DNA from: Clostridia bacterium
GTDB lineage: Bacteria > Bacillota > Clostridia > Oscillospirales > Acutalibacteraceae
DNA: 33,242 nt
Direction: 5' to 3'
Assembly (NCBI GenBank): GCA_017550625.1
Contig: JAFZOL010000046.1
Span: 1-33,242, forward strand
The translations under genes were made by a program, and so were the position numbers. The notes below the pieces were generated by a model that ran no database searches, had not been told where the DNA came from, and was given only the letters and a program-made list of their open reading frames with translations. Position 1 is the stretch's first letter; each line of letters opens with the position of its first letter. Positions 18,612 to 27,562 of the stretch are shown here, piece after piece.

Positions 18612-19517
18612 ATGCTTGAAAAACTGTCCGCCGCGCTGCACCTCGCGTTCCGTCAGGAATGGGCGATCCGCCGCGCGATCGACGCGATGCAGGCGCTCAA
18701 GGGCGGTGCCTCGCTCAAACAGGTCTTCGCCGTATTTCTGCTGTGGATCGAGGCGTTCAACTTCGTGGTGTTCGAGGTGCCGATGAAGGCACACGGGCAG
18801 GAGCTCGATCTCACGGGTTATACCCTCGTTTACGAGGATGAGTTCGACGGCGACACGCTCGACCTCGACGCATGGTACTACCGCGGCTCCAAGTCCCGCG
18901 GCGGCTACAAAGCCCCGTCGCAGGTAGAACTGCGCGACGGCAACGTGGTGCTCACCGGCGAATACCGCGAGGACGGCCTTTACGGCCCGGGCTGGTACGG
19001 CGCCGAGATCGCGCTCAGGCAGAAATACTGCCGCGGGTATTTCGAGATCCGCTGCATCTGCAGCGACGGCGGCGGTTTCTGGAGCGCCTTCTGGATCCAG
19101 GCGGACCACCCCTATGATCACGAATTGTCCGCCGGCGGGCCCGGCGGCGCGGAGCTCGATATCTTCGAGGCGGATCTCTACGAAGCGAAAACGCCGCTCA
19201 AGCGCAACGCCGTGACGCAGACCATACACCTCAACGGCTGGGACGACGACGTGGAACATATCGATTCCCGCCGTCTCGGACATTTCCGCGGCAACGATAT
19301 TTATCACACCTACAATACCTACGGCCTCGAGTGGACCGAGGATGAATACATCTTCTATATCAACGGCGTCGAGACCACGCGCTCGTCGTTCGGCAACGGC
19401 GTGTCCGAGGTGCCGGAGGAGGTCATCGTCTCGCTCTGCCTGCCCGAAGAAGTCACGCTGAAAAAAGGCGATTCGGTCAGCTTTTACGTGGATTACGTGC
19501 GGATCTATCAGAAATAA
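18612..19517 (+). CDS. Glycoside hydrolase family 16 (beta-glucanase type)
   Basis: The 301-residue protein contains a GH16 domain from about residue 68 (TGYTLVYEDEFDG) with the catalytic motif GGAELDIFEAD, giving nucleophile E181, D183 and acid/base E186, and the ending VDYVRIYQK. The motif has one extra residue pattern typical of laminarinase/beta-1,3-glucanase-like members, but the substrate is not certain. The first 56 residues are not part of GH16: a charged helix-like stretch followed by a hydrophobic segment (about 37-56, including FAVFLLW) which might anchor it in the membrane. No ordinary signal peptide is seen. A later start (ATG at 18783) would drop this part. The phosphoesterase gene starts 12 bases after the stop. 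Confidence 0.92.
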   Translation: MLEKLSAALHLAFRQEWAIRRAIDAMQALKGGASLKQVFAVFLLWIEAFNFVVFEVPMKAHGQELDLTGYTLVYEDEFDGDTLDLDAWYYRGSKSRGGYKAPSQVELRDGNVVLTGEYREDGLYGPGWYGAEIALRQKYCRGYFEIRCICSDGGGFWSAFWIQADHPYDHELSAGGPGGAELDIFEADLYEAKTPLKRNAVTQTIHLNGWDDDVEHIDSRRLGHFRGNDIYHTYNTYGLEWTEDEYIFYINGVETTRSSFGNGVSEVPEEVIVSLCLPEEVTLKKGDSVSFYVDYVRIYQK

Positions 19518-19529
19518 AGGAGGCTCTTT

Positions 19530-21137
19530 ATGAAAACGAAAACCAAAAACAGATTTCTGAGCCGCGTGCCGGTCCTTGCCGTGCTGCTGCTTTTAGCAGT
19601 CGCCGGCACGGGCGTGTATCGCGGCATCCGCGCCATGTGGGTTTTTTACGACCAGAATATCCCACTGGTCGGCGCCACGGGCCTGTTCCTCGTGATGCTC
19701 GCGAACATCGCTCTGCTCACGGCGCTGTTGGGGCTCAGGCTCTGGCAGGTCAAACGGGGCGATAAACCGTTTTATGAAACAAAAGCGTTTCTCGCGCTCG
19801 CGATCGTCGGGTGTGTGATGACGGTGCTCACGGTGCTGTTCGCCTGCGCCATCTTCTATATCAACGGGCACGAGACGAACCAGGTCCTGTTCGAGTATCT
19901 GAAGCGCGATTACCCCCTGACGCTGCTGTTCCTTGCGGCGGTATTCGTGCTGATGGTGCTGCCGCGTTTCCCGAAACGCGCGAAGATCATCGTCTCCGTC
20001 GTGCTCGCCGTCGTGCTCGCGGGCGGCCTGCTCTGGACGCAGTTCCCGGTCAAGGGCTACCGCATCGTGTCCGACCCCGTGGTCTTCGACACCGGCAGCG
20101 GCTATTCGGTCGTGTTCGCGACCGACGATGTCGGCACCGGATACGTGCGCTATACCTATAACGGTACGGAATACACCGTCAAACAGCAGATCGAGGGGCG
20201 TCTGGTCGGCGACCGCCTGATCCACGCCGTCGCCGTGCCCTACGAGCACCTGAACGGCAACACCTACACCGTCGGCAGCACGCGCGTGATCGAGGAATTT
20301 AGCTACGGCAGCCGCCTCGGCAAGACCGTTGAAAGCGACCCCTATACTCTGAAAGCGCCTTCCGGCGACATGCAGAGCTGGCTTACGGTGTCCGACTGGC
20401 ATTCGTACCTTGATTCCGCCTATACCGCCGTGTCGTACATCGGCGATTACGACGGTGTTCTGCTGATGGGCGACCCCGCCTCCGGCATGGATTTCGAGAC
20501 GCAGGCGGTCGAGAACATCGTGAAATTCGCGGGCACGCTCACGAAGGGCGAAAAGCCCGCCGTGTACGTCCGCGGCAACCACGATACGCGCGGCGCGTTC
20601 GCCGATGCCCTGCCCGGATATCTCGGCTACGATACTCTTTACGCCGTCGTCAAATCGGGTGAATATTCGTTCGTCGCGCTTTCGAGCGGCGAGGATAAGA
20701 ACGACGACCACGTCGAATACGGCGGTATGGACGACTACAAGGCCTTCCGCGCGCGGCAGCTCGACTGGCTCAAAACGGTCGATACCGCGGGCGACCGCGT
20801 GATCGTGCTCACCCACGCCTGGCAGGTCGCGGAGCCCGAGGCCGAAAAGGACGTCTCGAAAGCCTATTGGGACGAGTTCGACCGTCTCGGCGCGCGCCTC
20901 GTCGTGTGCGGCCACACGCACCGCTGCCGCATCCTCGGCTACGCGGGCGACGAGATCACGAACGAGACCGAGAAAGCTTATCATGAAGCCTATCCCGATA
21001 TCGTGACCTATATGGACGGCGGCCACAAGGGCGAGGCCTACATCGCCTCTAAGCTCGTGCTCTCGCCCGAGGGCTTCCGCATCATCGCGGTCGACTGGAA
21101 GGGCGAGCAGCTCCTTGACGAGAACTTCACGTGGTAA
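19530..21137 (+). CDS. Membrane-anchored metallophosphoesterase
   Basis: The 535-residue protein has about five transmembrane segments in its first 171 residues (near 11-29, 49-73, 87-111, 129-146, 151-171). A beta-rich linker follows and then a calcineurin-like phosphoesterase domain with all metal-binding blocks: SDWH (288-291), GD (314-315), GNHD (349-352), LTHA with H429, and GHTH (461-464). It probably hydrolyses a phosphate ester at the cell surface; the substrate is unknown. The AAGGAGG ribosome site and 12-base gap show coupling with the GH16 gene, hinting at a shared role at the envelope (inference). Rubrerythrin lies downstream under its own promoter. Confidence 0.88.
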   Translation: MKTKTKNRFLSRVPVLAVLLLLAVAGTGVYRGIRAMWVFYDQNIPLVGATGLFLVMLANIALLTALLGLRLWQVKRGDKPFYETKAFLALAIVGCVMTVLTVLFACAIFYINGHETNQVLFEYLKRDYPLTLLFLAAVFVLMVLPRFPKRAKIIVSVVLAVVLAGGLLWTQFPVKGYRIVSDPVVFDTGSGYSVVFATDDVGTGYVRYTYNGTEYTVKQQIEGRLVGDRLIHAVAVPYEHLNGNTYTVGSTRVIEEFSYGSRLGKTVESDPYTLKAPSGDMQSWLTVSDWHSYLDSAYTAVSYIGDYDGVLLMGDPASGMDFETQAVENIVKFAGTLTKGEKPAVYVRGNHDTRGAFADALPGYLGYDTLYAVVKSGEYSFVALSSGEDKNDDHVEYGGMDDYKAFRARQLDWLKTVDTAGDRVIVLTHAWQVAEPEAEKDVSKAYWDEFDRLGARLVVCGHTHRCRILGYAGDEITNETEKAYHEAYPDIVTYMDGGHKGEAYIASKLVLSPEGFRIIAVDWKGEQLLDENFTW

Positions 21138-21156
21138 CGGGATTAAGCTCTGCAGA

Positions 21157-21185
21157 TTGACAAAACAGCGATTCTGTTGTATAAT
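21157..21185 (+). promoter_or_regulatory. Consensus sigma-A promoter of rubrerythrin
   Basis: TTGACA (21157-21162), a 17-base spacer and TATAAT (21180-21185) form a perfect consensus promoter, about 31 bases before the rubrerythrin start. Strong constitutive transcription is expected. Confidence 0.93.
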
Positions 21186-21216
21186 TATACCGAAAACAAA
21201 AAAGGGAGGAAACGAT

Positions 21217-21756
21217 ATGTCCAACAAGTATTCGGGCACCAAAACCGAGCAGAACCTGCTTGCGGCGTTCGCGGGCGAGAGCCAGGCGCGCAACAAGTAT
21301 ACCTATTTCGCCTCCAAGGCGAAAAAAGAGGGTTTTGAGCAGATCGCAGCGATCTTCCTCAAAACCGCCGACAACGAGAAAGAGCACGCCAAAATGTGGT
21401 TCAAGGAGCTCTCGGGCATCGGCGACACGGCCGAGAACCTCGCTGCCGCCGCCGACGGCGAGAACTACGAGTGGACCGATATGTACGAGGCGTTCGCGAA
21501 GGACGCCGAGGCTGAGGGCTTCGACGAGCTCGCGAAGAAGTTCCGCATGGTCGCCGCCATCGAGAAGGCGCACGAGGAGCGCTACCGCGCGCTGCTCAAA
21601 AACGTCGAGACCGCCGCCGTGTTCGAGAAGAGCGAGGTCAAGGTCTGGGAATGCCGCAACTGCGGGCATATCGTCGTGGGCACCAAAGCGCCCGAGATCT
21701 GCCCCGTCTGCGCGCATCCGCAGAGCTATTTTGAAGTCCGCGAAGAGAATTATTAA
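21217..21756 (+). CDS. rbr: Rubrerythrin
   Basis: The 179-residue protein has a four-helix diiron domain with GESQARNKY (19-27), the ExxH pair NEKEHA (about 52-57) and IEKAHEERY, followed by a rubredoxin-like domain with two CxxC knuckles (WECRNCGH and ICPVCAH). Rubrerythrin is a cytoplasmic peroxide reductase of anaerobes, drawing electrons through rubredoxin. Start at 21217 with GGGAGGA upstream; an upstream in-frame extension into the promoter is not credible. It is monocistronic, under a perfect consensus promoter and followed by a strong terminator. Confidence 0.97.
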   Translation: MSNKYSGTKTEQNLLAAFAGESQARNKYTYFASKAKKEGFEQIAAIFLKTADNEKEHAKMWFKELSGIGDTAENLAAAADGENYEWTDMYEAFAKDAEAEGFDELAKKFRMVAAIEKAHEERYRALLKNVETAAVFEKSEVKVWECRNCGHIVVGTKAPEICPVCAHPQSYFEVREENY

Positions 21757-21770
21757 GCCGAGAAAAAAAC

Positions 21771-21800
21771 CGGCGGTGCTTGAAAAAGCGCCGCCGATTG
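21771..21800. terminator. Bidirectional terminator between rubrerythrin and helD
   Basis: An 11-bp stem (21771-21781 with 21786-21796, one G-T pair) has a GAAA loop. On the plus strand it is followed by ATTGTTTT; on the minus strand the bases after it form an uninterrupted run of seven T. It should stop both rubrerythrin and helD transcripts. Confidence 0.88.
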
Positions 21801-21812
21801 TTTTATGTGTGT

Positions 21813-23897
21813 TTATTCCGAATACAGAAGATACAGCCTATGCAGCGCGCGCGTGACGAGCAGATACGCCACGGCGCGGTCGTCTTCGAGCGCGTCCGCC
21901 TCTGGCAGGATCACGCAGTCGAACTCGAGCCCCTTCGCAAGCGAAGCGGGCATCACGGTCACACGCTTTTTGATCCGGTCGTCCGCCGTGAACACGCTCC
22001 CGAGCTCCGGGAACAGGGGAGAGAGCTTCGAATAAAAAGCCTTCGCCTTTTTCACCGTCTGCAGCAGGATCCCGACGCTTTTCACTTCGTCGGGCAGGGA
22101 AGAGAGGATCTCAGCCGCTGTTTTTGCTTTGTTCTTTGTTTTGATTATGAACGGCGCATCGCCCGAACGGTCGAAGGTCTCGTAATCGCGGTTCTCTTCC
22201 GGCAGAAAACGCTTCGCGTATTCGCCGAGCTCCTTCGTGGCACGGTAGCTCTTGCCGAGGCGCAGCACGTCTGCGCCGTAGGCGGTCATAAGCTCTTCTT
22301 CGGTCGCCACGTTGACCTCGGGCAGGATGCCCTGGTTCAGGTCCGCCAGCACCGTAAACACGGCGCGCGGGAACAGTGCCCTGACCGTGAGATGCTGTAA
22401 ATATGCAAGATCCTGCGCCTCGTCGATTAGCACGTTCGACGGCGTCGCGGCCGGCACAGCTCTGCCGAGCACCGCGGCGATATACAGCATCATCACGCCG
22501 TCCTCGAACCACAGCTGCCTTTCCTGCACCCGCATCTGCAGCGCGTCGACGAGTGCCCCGCGGCCGTAGAATTCCCTGAAATATCTGAGATACAGCGAAA
22601 CGGGCTCGCTTTTGACGGCGTCGAGCACCATCTGCTTGGCGCGGTTCACCGAGTTGTCGAGAAGTTGCCGGTATAACAGGGTATACGACGCGCCGTCCTC
22701 GTCGTCGGTGAGCAGGCGGTTCTCGATCTCTTTTCTGCGAATCAGAAAATGGTTGCGGATTTCCGATTCCGCCCATTCCGCCACGGTCTCGAGCCGCTTT
22801 TTCGCGTTCACGCCGGCGGGCAGCCCCACGTAGCGCGACGTTAAGTCGTCGGCGGACACGATCGTTTCGCCGTAAAGGCGCACGTCCCTGAAATGCGGCG
22901 CGGCGGCCGAGAGCTTTTCCTGCACGAACCGGACGAACGGCTTCGCGTAAACGGCCGAAACGTTGGAAATGCGCGCTTCGTCTTTCGAGAGCAACGCTTC
23001 TGACTGGTCCACGCCCGAATCGAACGCATACCCCGGCAGATGCGTTTCAAACAGCGTCATGAAATCCACGGTGTCGAGGTCGTCCTCGCCGAGTTCGGGC
23101 AGCACGCCCGAAACGTACGACCGGAACGCCTCGTTCGCGGTGAACATCAGAACACGCGGCGTATAGCCCGCCATGCGCATCTCATACATGATCCACGATA
23201 ATCTGTGCACGCCAACGCTCGTCTTTCCGCTGCCGGCGGGGCCGAAGACGCACAGATCCCGATTGCGGTCGAAGCGGATCGCTTTGTTCTGCTCCCGCTG
23301 GATCGTGCACACGATCGGCTTCATCCTGTCGCCCGCGGCGCCGGAGAGCACCTGCCGCAAAACGGCGTCGTCGATCCTGAGGTCGGCGTCCCACGAGCCC
23401 AAAAGCTTTCCGTTTTTGAAGTCGTATTGCCTGATGCGAGTGATCTCGCCCGTGATCGTGCCCATCGGCGCTTCGTATGACGAGGGACCGGTCTCGCCGT
23501 TGTAAAACAGCGAACAGACCGGCGCGCGCCAGTCGTAGATAAAGATCTCGCCCGTGTTTTCGTCCATCAGGGTCGAGATGCCGATATAGATTTTTTCGTC
23601 CTCGTCGTCGCCGTCGTACAAAAAGTCCACCCGCCCGAAATAGGGGGCTTTCTTCATGTCGCGCAGGATCCGCACGCGCCGCTCCATATCCACGATCCCG
23701 GCGATGCGTTTGTCTGTCTCGCGCATGAACTCGTCGCTGCGCCCGTAAACCGAGGCGAAGGGGTTTTCGGCCATATAGTCCCTCGTCGCCTCGCGGATGC
23801 TGCGGCTCTCGGTCTTCGTCTCACCCGTAAGGCGGCTGATATCGGCGTCGAGCTTTTCATTCACGCGCGAAAGATAGGCTTCTTCCCACTGATCCAT
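21813..23897 (-). CDS. helD: HelD-like RNA polymerase-associated helicase
   Basis: The 694-residue protein belongs to the UvrD/Rep-like superfamily 1 and shows the HelD arrangement: N-terminal coiled-coil region, the YIGISTLMDE...IYDWRAPVCSLFY stretch (104-132), Walker A GPAGSGKT (219-226), the Walker B segment VLIDEAQDL and the late motif PASLAKGLEFDCVI. HelD binds RNA polymerase and helps release it from stalled complexes or DNA. I place the start at the ATG 23897 because GGAGG (23906-23910) is 8 bases upstream; a TTG at 23912 would overlap this site. It has its own promoter and terminator. Its ribosome site and isolated position suggest a single-gene unit. Confidence 0.93.
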   Translation of the reverse strand: MDQWEEAYLSRVNEKLDADISRLTGETKTESRSIREATRDYMAENPFASVYGRSDEFMRETDKRIAGIVDMERRVRILRDMKKAPYFGRVDFLYDGDDEDEKIYIGISTLMDENTGEIFIYDWRAPVCSLFYNGETGPSSYEAPMGTITGEITRIRQYDFKNGKLLGSWDADLRIDDAVLRQVLSGAAGDRMKPIVCTIQREQNKAIRFDRNRDLCVFGPAGSGKTSVGVHRLSWIMYEMRMAGYTPRVLMFTANEAFRSYVSGVLPELGEDDLDTVDFMTLFETHLPGYAFDSGVDQSEALLSKDEARISNVSAVYAKPFVRFVQEKLSAAAPHFRDVRLYGETIVSADDLTSRYVGLPAGVNAKKRLETVAEWAESEIRNHFLIRRKEIENRLLTDDEDGASYTLLYRQLLDNSVNRAKQMVLDAVKSEPVSLYLRYFREFYGRGALVDALQMRVQERQLWFEDGVMMLYIAAVLGRAVPAATPSNVLIDEAQDLAYLQHLTVRALFPRAVFTVLADLNQGILPEVNVATEEELMTAYGADVLRLGKSYRATKELGEYAKRFLPEENRDYETFDRSGDAPFIIKTKNKAKTAAEILSSLPDEVKSVGILLQTVKKAKAFYSKLSPLFPELGSVFTADDRIKKRVTVMPASLAKGLEFDCVILPEADALEDDRAVAYLLVTRALHRLYLLYSE

Positions 23898-23941
23898 GGA
23901 CCGTTCCTCCAAAAATGGCGTTGTGTTTTCAACAAATCTCT

Positions 23942-23976
23942 ATTATATATTATATGTGCGCGAATGCGGAATGCAA
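23942..23976 (-). promoter_or_regulatory. Promoter of helD
   Basis: On the minus strand TTGCAT (23976-23971) is followed after 16 bases by TATAAT (23954-23949), with a second TATAAT at 23947-23942. The site is about 45-50 bases upstream of the helD start. Confidence 0.65.
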
Positions 23977-23979
23977 GTC

Positions 23980-24008
23980 TTGATTTTTCGGAAAAGATAT
24001 GGTATAAT
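23980..24008 (+). promoter_or_regulatory. Plus-strand promoter-like site reading into a hairpin
   Basis: TTGATT (23980-23985), a 17-base spacer and TATAAT (24003-24008) with an extended TGG in front. There is no plus-strand gene downstream, only the hairpin at 24027-24062 with a T-rich tail, so the product, if any, would be an RNA of about 55 bases. Confidence 0.45.
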
Positions 24009-24026
24009 CATTACAGAAAATGAAAA

Positions 24027-24070
24027 ACGGCAGCGGTGTCTGTGAGAGGACGCCGCTGCCGTATCTTTTT
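24027..24070. terminator. Bidirectional terminator after msrA
   Basis: A 10-bp stem ACGGCAGCGG/CCGCTGCCGT (24027-24036 with 24053-24062) carries T-runs on both sides: ATCTTTTT on the plus strand, TTTTTCATTTT on the minus strand. It ends the minus-strand msrA transcript 15 bases after the stop codon. Confidence 0.88.
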
Positions 24071-24076
24071 ATGCTG

Positions 24077-24568
24077 TCATCGTTTGTCGGACCCGAACAT
24101 CCGCCGCGGGATATGGCAGTATCCGCCGGGGTTTTTATCGAGGTATTTCTGATGGTATTCTTCCGCCGGGGCGTACTGCGTCAGCGGCTCGACTTCAACG
24201 GCGAGCGGACGGCCGAGCTTTTCGGCTTCAAGCGAAACGCGCGCTTCGATCTCGGGCAGAAGGGAAGGGTCGTCGTAATAGATCCCGGTGCGGTAAGACA
24301 CGCCCTCGTCTTCGCCCTGCCGGTTGACGGAGAAGGGGTCGATCACAAGAAAATAGCGGTCCAACAGCTCGGATACGGAGATCACGGATTCGTCAAACAG
24401 GATCTTCACGGTCTCCGCATGGCCCGCGCCGTGTTTGACTTCGAAATATGTCGGCGCTTCTGTCGGCCCGTTGGCGTAGCCGGCCTCGGTCGAAAGCACG
24501 CCCGGGAACTGGTCGAAGTATTTCTGCACGCCCCAGAAGCAGCCGCCCGCGAGATAGATCGTTTTCAT
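24077..24568 (-). CDS. msrA: Peptide methionine-S-sulfoxide reductase MsrA
   Basis: The 163-residue protein starts with the catalytic GGCFWG (C10 nucleophile), and has YANG (32-35), the VKHGAGHAETV stretch (44-54) and the ending QKYLDKNPGGYCHI with a second Cys near the C-terminus. It reduces methionine sulfoxide in proteins. It is the last gene of a minus-strand series; only 10 bases separate it from the serine dehydratase, and a bidirectional terminator follows. Its repair role fits the presence of rubrerythrin nearby in an anaerobe, though they are on different transcripts. Confidence 0.96.
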   Translation of the reverse strand: MKTIYLAGGCFWGVQKYFDQFPGVLSTEAGYANGPTEAPTYFEVKHGAGHAETVKILFDESVISVSELLDRYFLVIDPFSVNRQGEDEGVSYRTGIYYDDPSLLPEIEARVSLEAEKLGRPLAVEVEPLTQYAPAEEYHQKYLDKNPGGYCHIPRRMFGSDKR

Positions 24569-24578
24569 GTTTTACCTC

Positions 24579-25790
24579 TCAATCGAAATTCTTGACGTAG
24601 AGTTTCGCGAGCCCGCCGTCCGCGGTCTCGCGGTAGCACGCCGAAAGGTCTTTGCCCGTGGCGTACATCGTCTTCACCACGAGGTCGAACGAGACCTTGC
24701 GGTTGTCGTACACCACCTCCGCCAGCGACGCGGCGTTATAGGCTTTGAGCGCGGCCACGGCGTTGCGCTCGATGCACGGGATCTGCACGAGCCCGCCCAC
24801 GGGGTCGCAGGTAAGGCCGAGGCAATGCTCCATCGCCATCTCGGCGGCGCATTCGATCTGCTGAATTCCTTGCCCGTGCAGCGCGGCGAGGGCTGCCGCC
24901 GCCATGGCGCAGGCGGAACCGATCTCCGCCTGGCACCCGGCTTCCGCGCCGGATACCGAAGCGTTGGTCTTGATGAGCTGCCCCACGAGGCCCGCCACGG
25001 CGAGCGCCTGGATGATCTCGTCGCGATCCACGCCGAAGAGCTCTTTTTCATAATAGAGAACGGCAGGAAGCACGCCGGAAGCCCCGCAGGTGGGCGCGGT
25101 GACCATCCGCTCGCCTGCGGCGTTCTCTTCGCTTGCGGCGTAGGCGCAGGCGGCGATCAGATAGTTCTCTTTTTTGATGAGGTTGCGTTCCCGCTTGCCT
25201 ACGGCGCGCAGTTCCATGGCGCGGCGGCGCACGCCGAGCCCGCCGGGCAATATCCCTTCGGTATGCAGGCCAGCGTAAACGGTCTTCTGCATCTGATCCC
25301 ACACCTCGCCGAGTGTGTTCCAGATATCCGCGCCCTCGTGCACGCTCACGTAGTCCGAGAGCGTCACGTCCTTTTCTTTGCAGAACACCGCGATCTCGGC
25401 GAACGTGGATTCGGGATAGATCTCGCCGCTGTCATTCGTGAACAGAACGCCGTTGATCTCTATGTCCCCGCCGCCGATCGAGCACACGGTCTCTTTGCCG
25501 AGCACCTCGCCGTTTCGGATCGCGGCGATCTCCATTGTGTTCGGGTGCGGAAGGTCGGTTTTTTCGGTGTTTTTATTGATCAGGCACGGAACGCGGTCAA
25601 AGGTCTGCCTGATCGCGTAATCGGTGCGGTGCCCCGCGCCGGTCTTCGCCAGTGACCCGTAAAGCGTCACCTCGAAGCAGTTGGCGCGTTTGTATTTCTC
25701 TTTCATATACAGGCACGCGCGCTCCGGCCCCATCGTGTGGGAAGACGAGGGCCCGCGCCCGATCTTGTAAATCTCTCTGATCGATTTCAT
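24579..25790 (-). CDS. sdaA: L-serine ammonia-lyase (dehydratase), single-chain Fe-S type
   Basis: The 403-residue protein fuses the two parts that are separate in many Firmicutes. The N-terminal domain opens with IYKIGRGPSSSHTMGP (7-22). The catalytic domain carries the cysteines expected to hold a [4Fe-4S] cluster (TAPTCGASG, AGCQAEIGSAC, LTCDPVGGLVQIPC). It converts L-serine to pyruvate and ammonia and is oxygen-sensitive. It is 3 bases after the methyltransferase stop and 10 bases before msrA, in one transcript with an asparaginase, so this stretch releases ammonia from amino acids. The symbol follows the single-chain E. coli enzyme; the protein is somewhat shorter. Confidence 0.93.
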   Translation of the reverse strand: MKSIREIYKIGRGPSSSHTMGPERACLYMKEKYKRANCFEVTLYGSLAKTGAGHRTDYAIRQTFDRVPCLINKNTEKTDLPHPNTMEIAAIRNGEVLGKETVCSIGGGDIEINGVLFTNDSGEIYPESTFAEIAVFCKEKDVTLSDYVSVHEGADIWNTLGEVWDQMQKTVYAGLHTEGILPGGLGVRRRAMELRAVGKRERNLIKKENYLIAACAYAASEENAAGERMVTAPTCGASGVLPAVLYYEKELFGVDRDEIIQALAVAGLVGQLIKTNASVSGAEAGCQAEIGSACAMAAAALAALHGQGIQQIECAAEMAMEHCLGLTCDPVGGLVQIPCIERNAVAALKAYNAASLAEVVYDNRKVSFDLVVKTMYATGKDLSACYRETADGGLAKLYVKNFD

Positions 25791-25793
25791 ATC

Positions 25794-26543
25794 TCAGTCC
25801 TTGGTCGCTCTTACCGCGAAAAACGTGTTGACGTTGAGTTCATTCAGCCTGCCGCTGCCGTTGACGTCGTCGTAGATGTCCCTGACCGTGAACCCGGCTC
25901 GCAACTGCCCGCCGATGAGCTCGCCGAGCGAGTGCGAAAACTGCATGCCGCAGTCGTCTTCTTCGAGCTGACGGCGCTGGTCCTCGTTTTTGAGGGGATC
26001 AAACGGCATCGTGTTCACGATCGCGGTCTCGTCGTCGTTGACGAGAAAGTTCACGCCGTTGTCGTAGCCGCCGAGGAATGCCCCGCCTTTTTTGAGCACG
26101 CGGTACGCCTCGCGAAAGATCGGTTCTACCTTTTCGACGTAACAATCCGACACGGGGTGGAAGATTAGGTCGAAGGCTTCGTCCGGAAAAGGGAGAGGCT
26201 TCGTCATGTCCGCCTTCACGATCTCTACATCGTAGCCCTCGCGTTCGGCTACGAGCCGTTCGCTTTCAAGCTGTTTGTCGGAAAGATCCAGCACAGTGAC
26301 CTCGGCGCCGAGGGCAGCGAAGATCGGGATCTGTTGGCCGCCGCCCGAGGCGAGGCCGAGCACCTTTTTGCCCCTGAGGTCGCCGAACCAGTCGTGCGGC
26401 ACCGGAACCGTGGGGGTCAGAACGACGTCCCAAACGCCGTTTTTCGCGTTCTCAAACGTCTCGTGCGAAACGGGCACGCCCCATTCCCAGCCTTCTTCGA
26501 CCCAGCGGTCGATCGTGCGGGCGTTCAGTTCCTGATAGGTCAT
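25794..26543 (-). CDS. Class I SAM-dependent methyltransferase
   Basis: The 249-residue protein has a Rossmann-type SAM site: motif I VLGLASGGGQQ (61-71), acidic VLDLSD ending strand 2 (84-89), KADMTKPLPF before strand 4, and FDLIFHPVSDCYV. The N-terminal NARTIDRWVEEGWEWG is typical of a family of small-molecule methyltransferases in Firmicutes whose substrate is unknown. Its ATG overlaps the asparaginase stop (ATGA at 26540-26543) and its stop is 3 bases from the serine dehydratase start, so it is translated as part of the amino acid gene set. Confidence 0.9.
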   Translation of the reverse strand: MTYQELNARTIDRWVEEGWEWGVPVSHETFENAKNGVWDVVLTPTVPVPHDWFGDLRGKKVLGLASGGGQQIPIFAALGAEVTVLDLSDKQLESERLVAEREGYDVEIVKADMTKPLPFPDEAFDLIFHPVSDCYVEKVEPIFREAYRVLKKGGAFLGGYDNGVNFLVNDDETAIVNTMPFDPLKNEDQRRQLEEDDCGMQFSHSLGELIGGQLRAGFTVRDIYDDVNGSGRLNELNVNTFFAVRATKD

Positions 26544-27562
26544 AGTTCCTCTCCCTGTGTCAGCTCGCCGCGGATATCGCGCTCCATGTTGAACTTGATG
26601 CTCTCCGTGTCCTTGTATACGCTGAACAGGTAATAGAGCTTCGCAACGGCCGCCTCGGTGGTCATGTCGCGCCCCGATACCGCGCCCGCGCGCCGAAGGC
26701 TGCTGCCGGCCTCATAGGTGCTCATATCCACGGTCGCCTGCGGGCACTGCGAGCAGACCGCCACAACGGTGTTGTTCTTCTCGGCGCGCTCGAGCATCGG
26801 CAGCAGCACGCCCTGATCGTCCGGGATGTTGCCCGAGCCGAAGGTTTCGATCACCACACCGTTGAGCTTGTCCGTGATGATGGAATCGAACAGGTCGAAC
26901 CGGAGCCCCGGGAACACCTTGATCACGCCGATGGGAACGTCGTCCGCGAAGGGCCTGAACTCGAAACGCTCGCTGCGGCGGCGGAAAAACGCGGACTCGT
27001 TATACACGATCGAGATTCCGGCGGTGGCGAGCGGCGGGTAGTTCGGCGACTGAAACGCCTGCATGCCATCGGCGGAATACTTCGTGGCGCGGTTGCCCCT
27101 GAGCAGCACGCCGCCGAAATACACGCACACCTCGCGCGGTTTGCTCGCGCCCGCGATGATCATCGAGGTAATCAGGTTGTCGCGCCCGTCGCTTCTGGTC
27201 TCGCACAGCGGGATCTGCGACCCGGTGAGGATCACGGGCTTGCCGAGGCCTTTGAGCATAAAGGAAAGGGCCGAGGCCGTATACGCCATCGTATCGGTGC
27301 CGTGCAAAATCACGAAGCCGTCGTAATCGTCGTAGTGGTCGGCGATGATCCCGCCAATCTTGTTCCATTCGCGCACGGTCATCTTTGAGGAATCGAGCAG
27401 CGGCTCCATCTCCATGAAATCCCATTTCGGCATGCCGGGGGCTTTTAAGGAATCCATGTGATGGATCGCCCCGCGGAAGTATTCGCCATCGGGCTGATAG
27501 CCGTCGGCCGTTTTCGTCATACCGATGGTGCCGCCGGTATGCAGGATCAGAATCTCACTCAT
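26540..27562 (-). CDS. ansA: L-asparaginase, type I (cytoplasmic)
   Basis: The 340-residue protein shows both catalytic threonine motifs: HTGGTIGM (8-15) and LHGTDTMAYTASAL (about 85-98), plus ILTGSQIP and GRDNL. It has no signal peptide, so it matches cytoplasmic type I asparaginases. It hydrolyses asparagine to aspartate and ammonia; aspartate feeds PurC and ammonia could feed an ammonia-dependent PurF (the latter is inference). Its start overlaps the end of the P-loop kinase gene by 8 bases and its stop overlaps the methyltransferase start. Confidence 0.93.
   Translation of the reverse strand: MSEILILHTGGTIGMTKTADGYQPDGEYFRGAIHHMDSLKAPGMPKWDFMEMEPLLDSSKMTVREWNKIGGIIADHYDDYDGFVILHGTDTMAYTASALSFMLKGLGKPVILTGSQIPLCETRSDGRDNLITSMIIAGASKPREVCVYFGGVLLRGNRATKYSADGMQAFQSPNYPPLATAGISIVYNESAFFRRRSERFEFRPFADDVPIGVIKVFPGLRFDLFDSIITDKLNGVVIETFGSGNIPDDQGVLLPMLERAEKNNTVVAVCSQCPQATVDMSTYEAGSSLRRAGAVSGRDMTTEAAVAKLYYLFSVYKDTESIKFNMERDIRGELTQGEEL

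Noticed and set aside
23898-23912. Upstream TTG start for helD adding five residues
   Set aside because: It would place the start inside the GGAGG ribosome site that serves the ATG at 23897.
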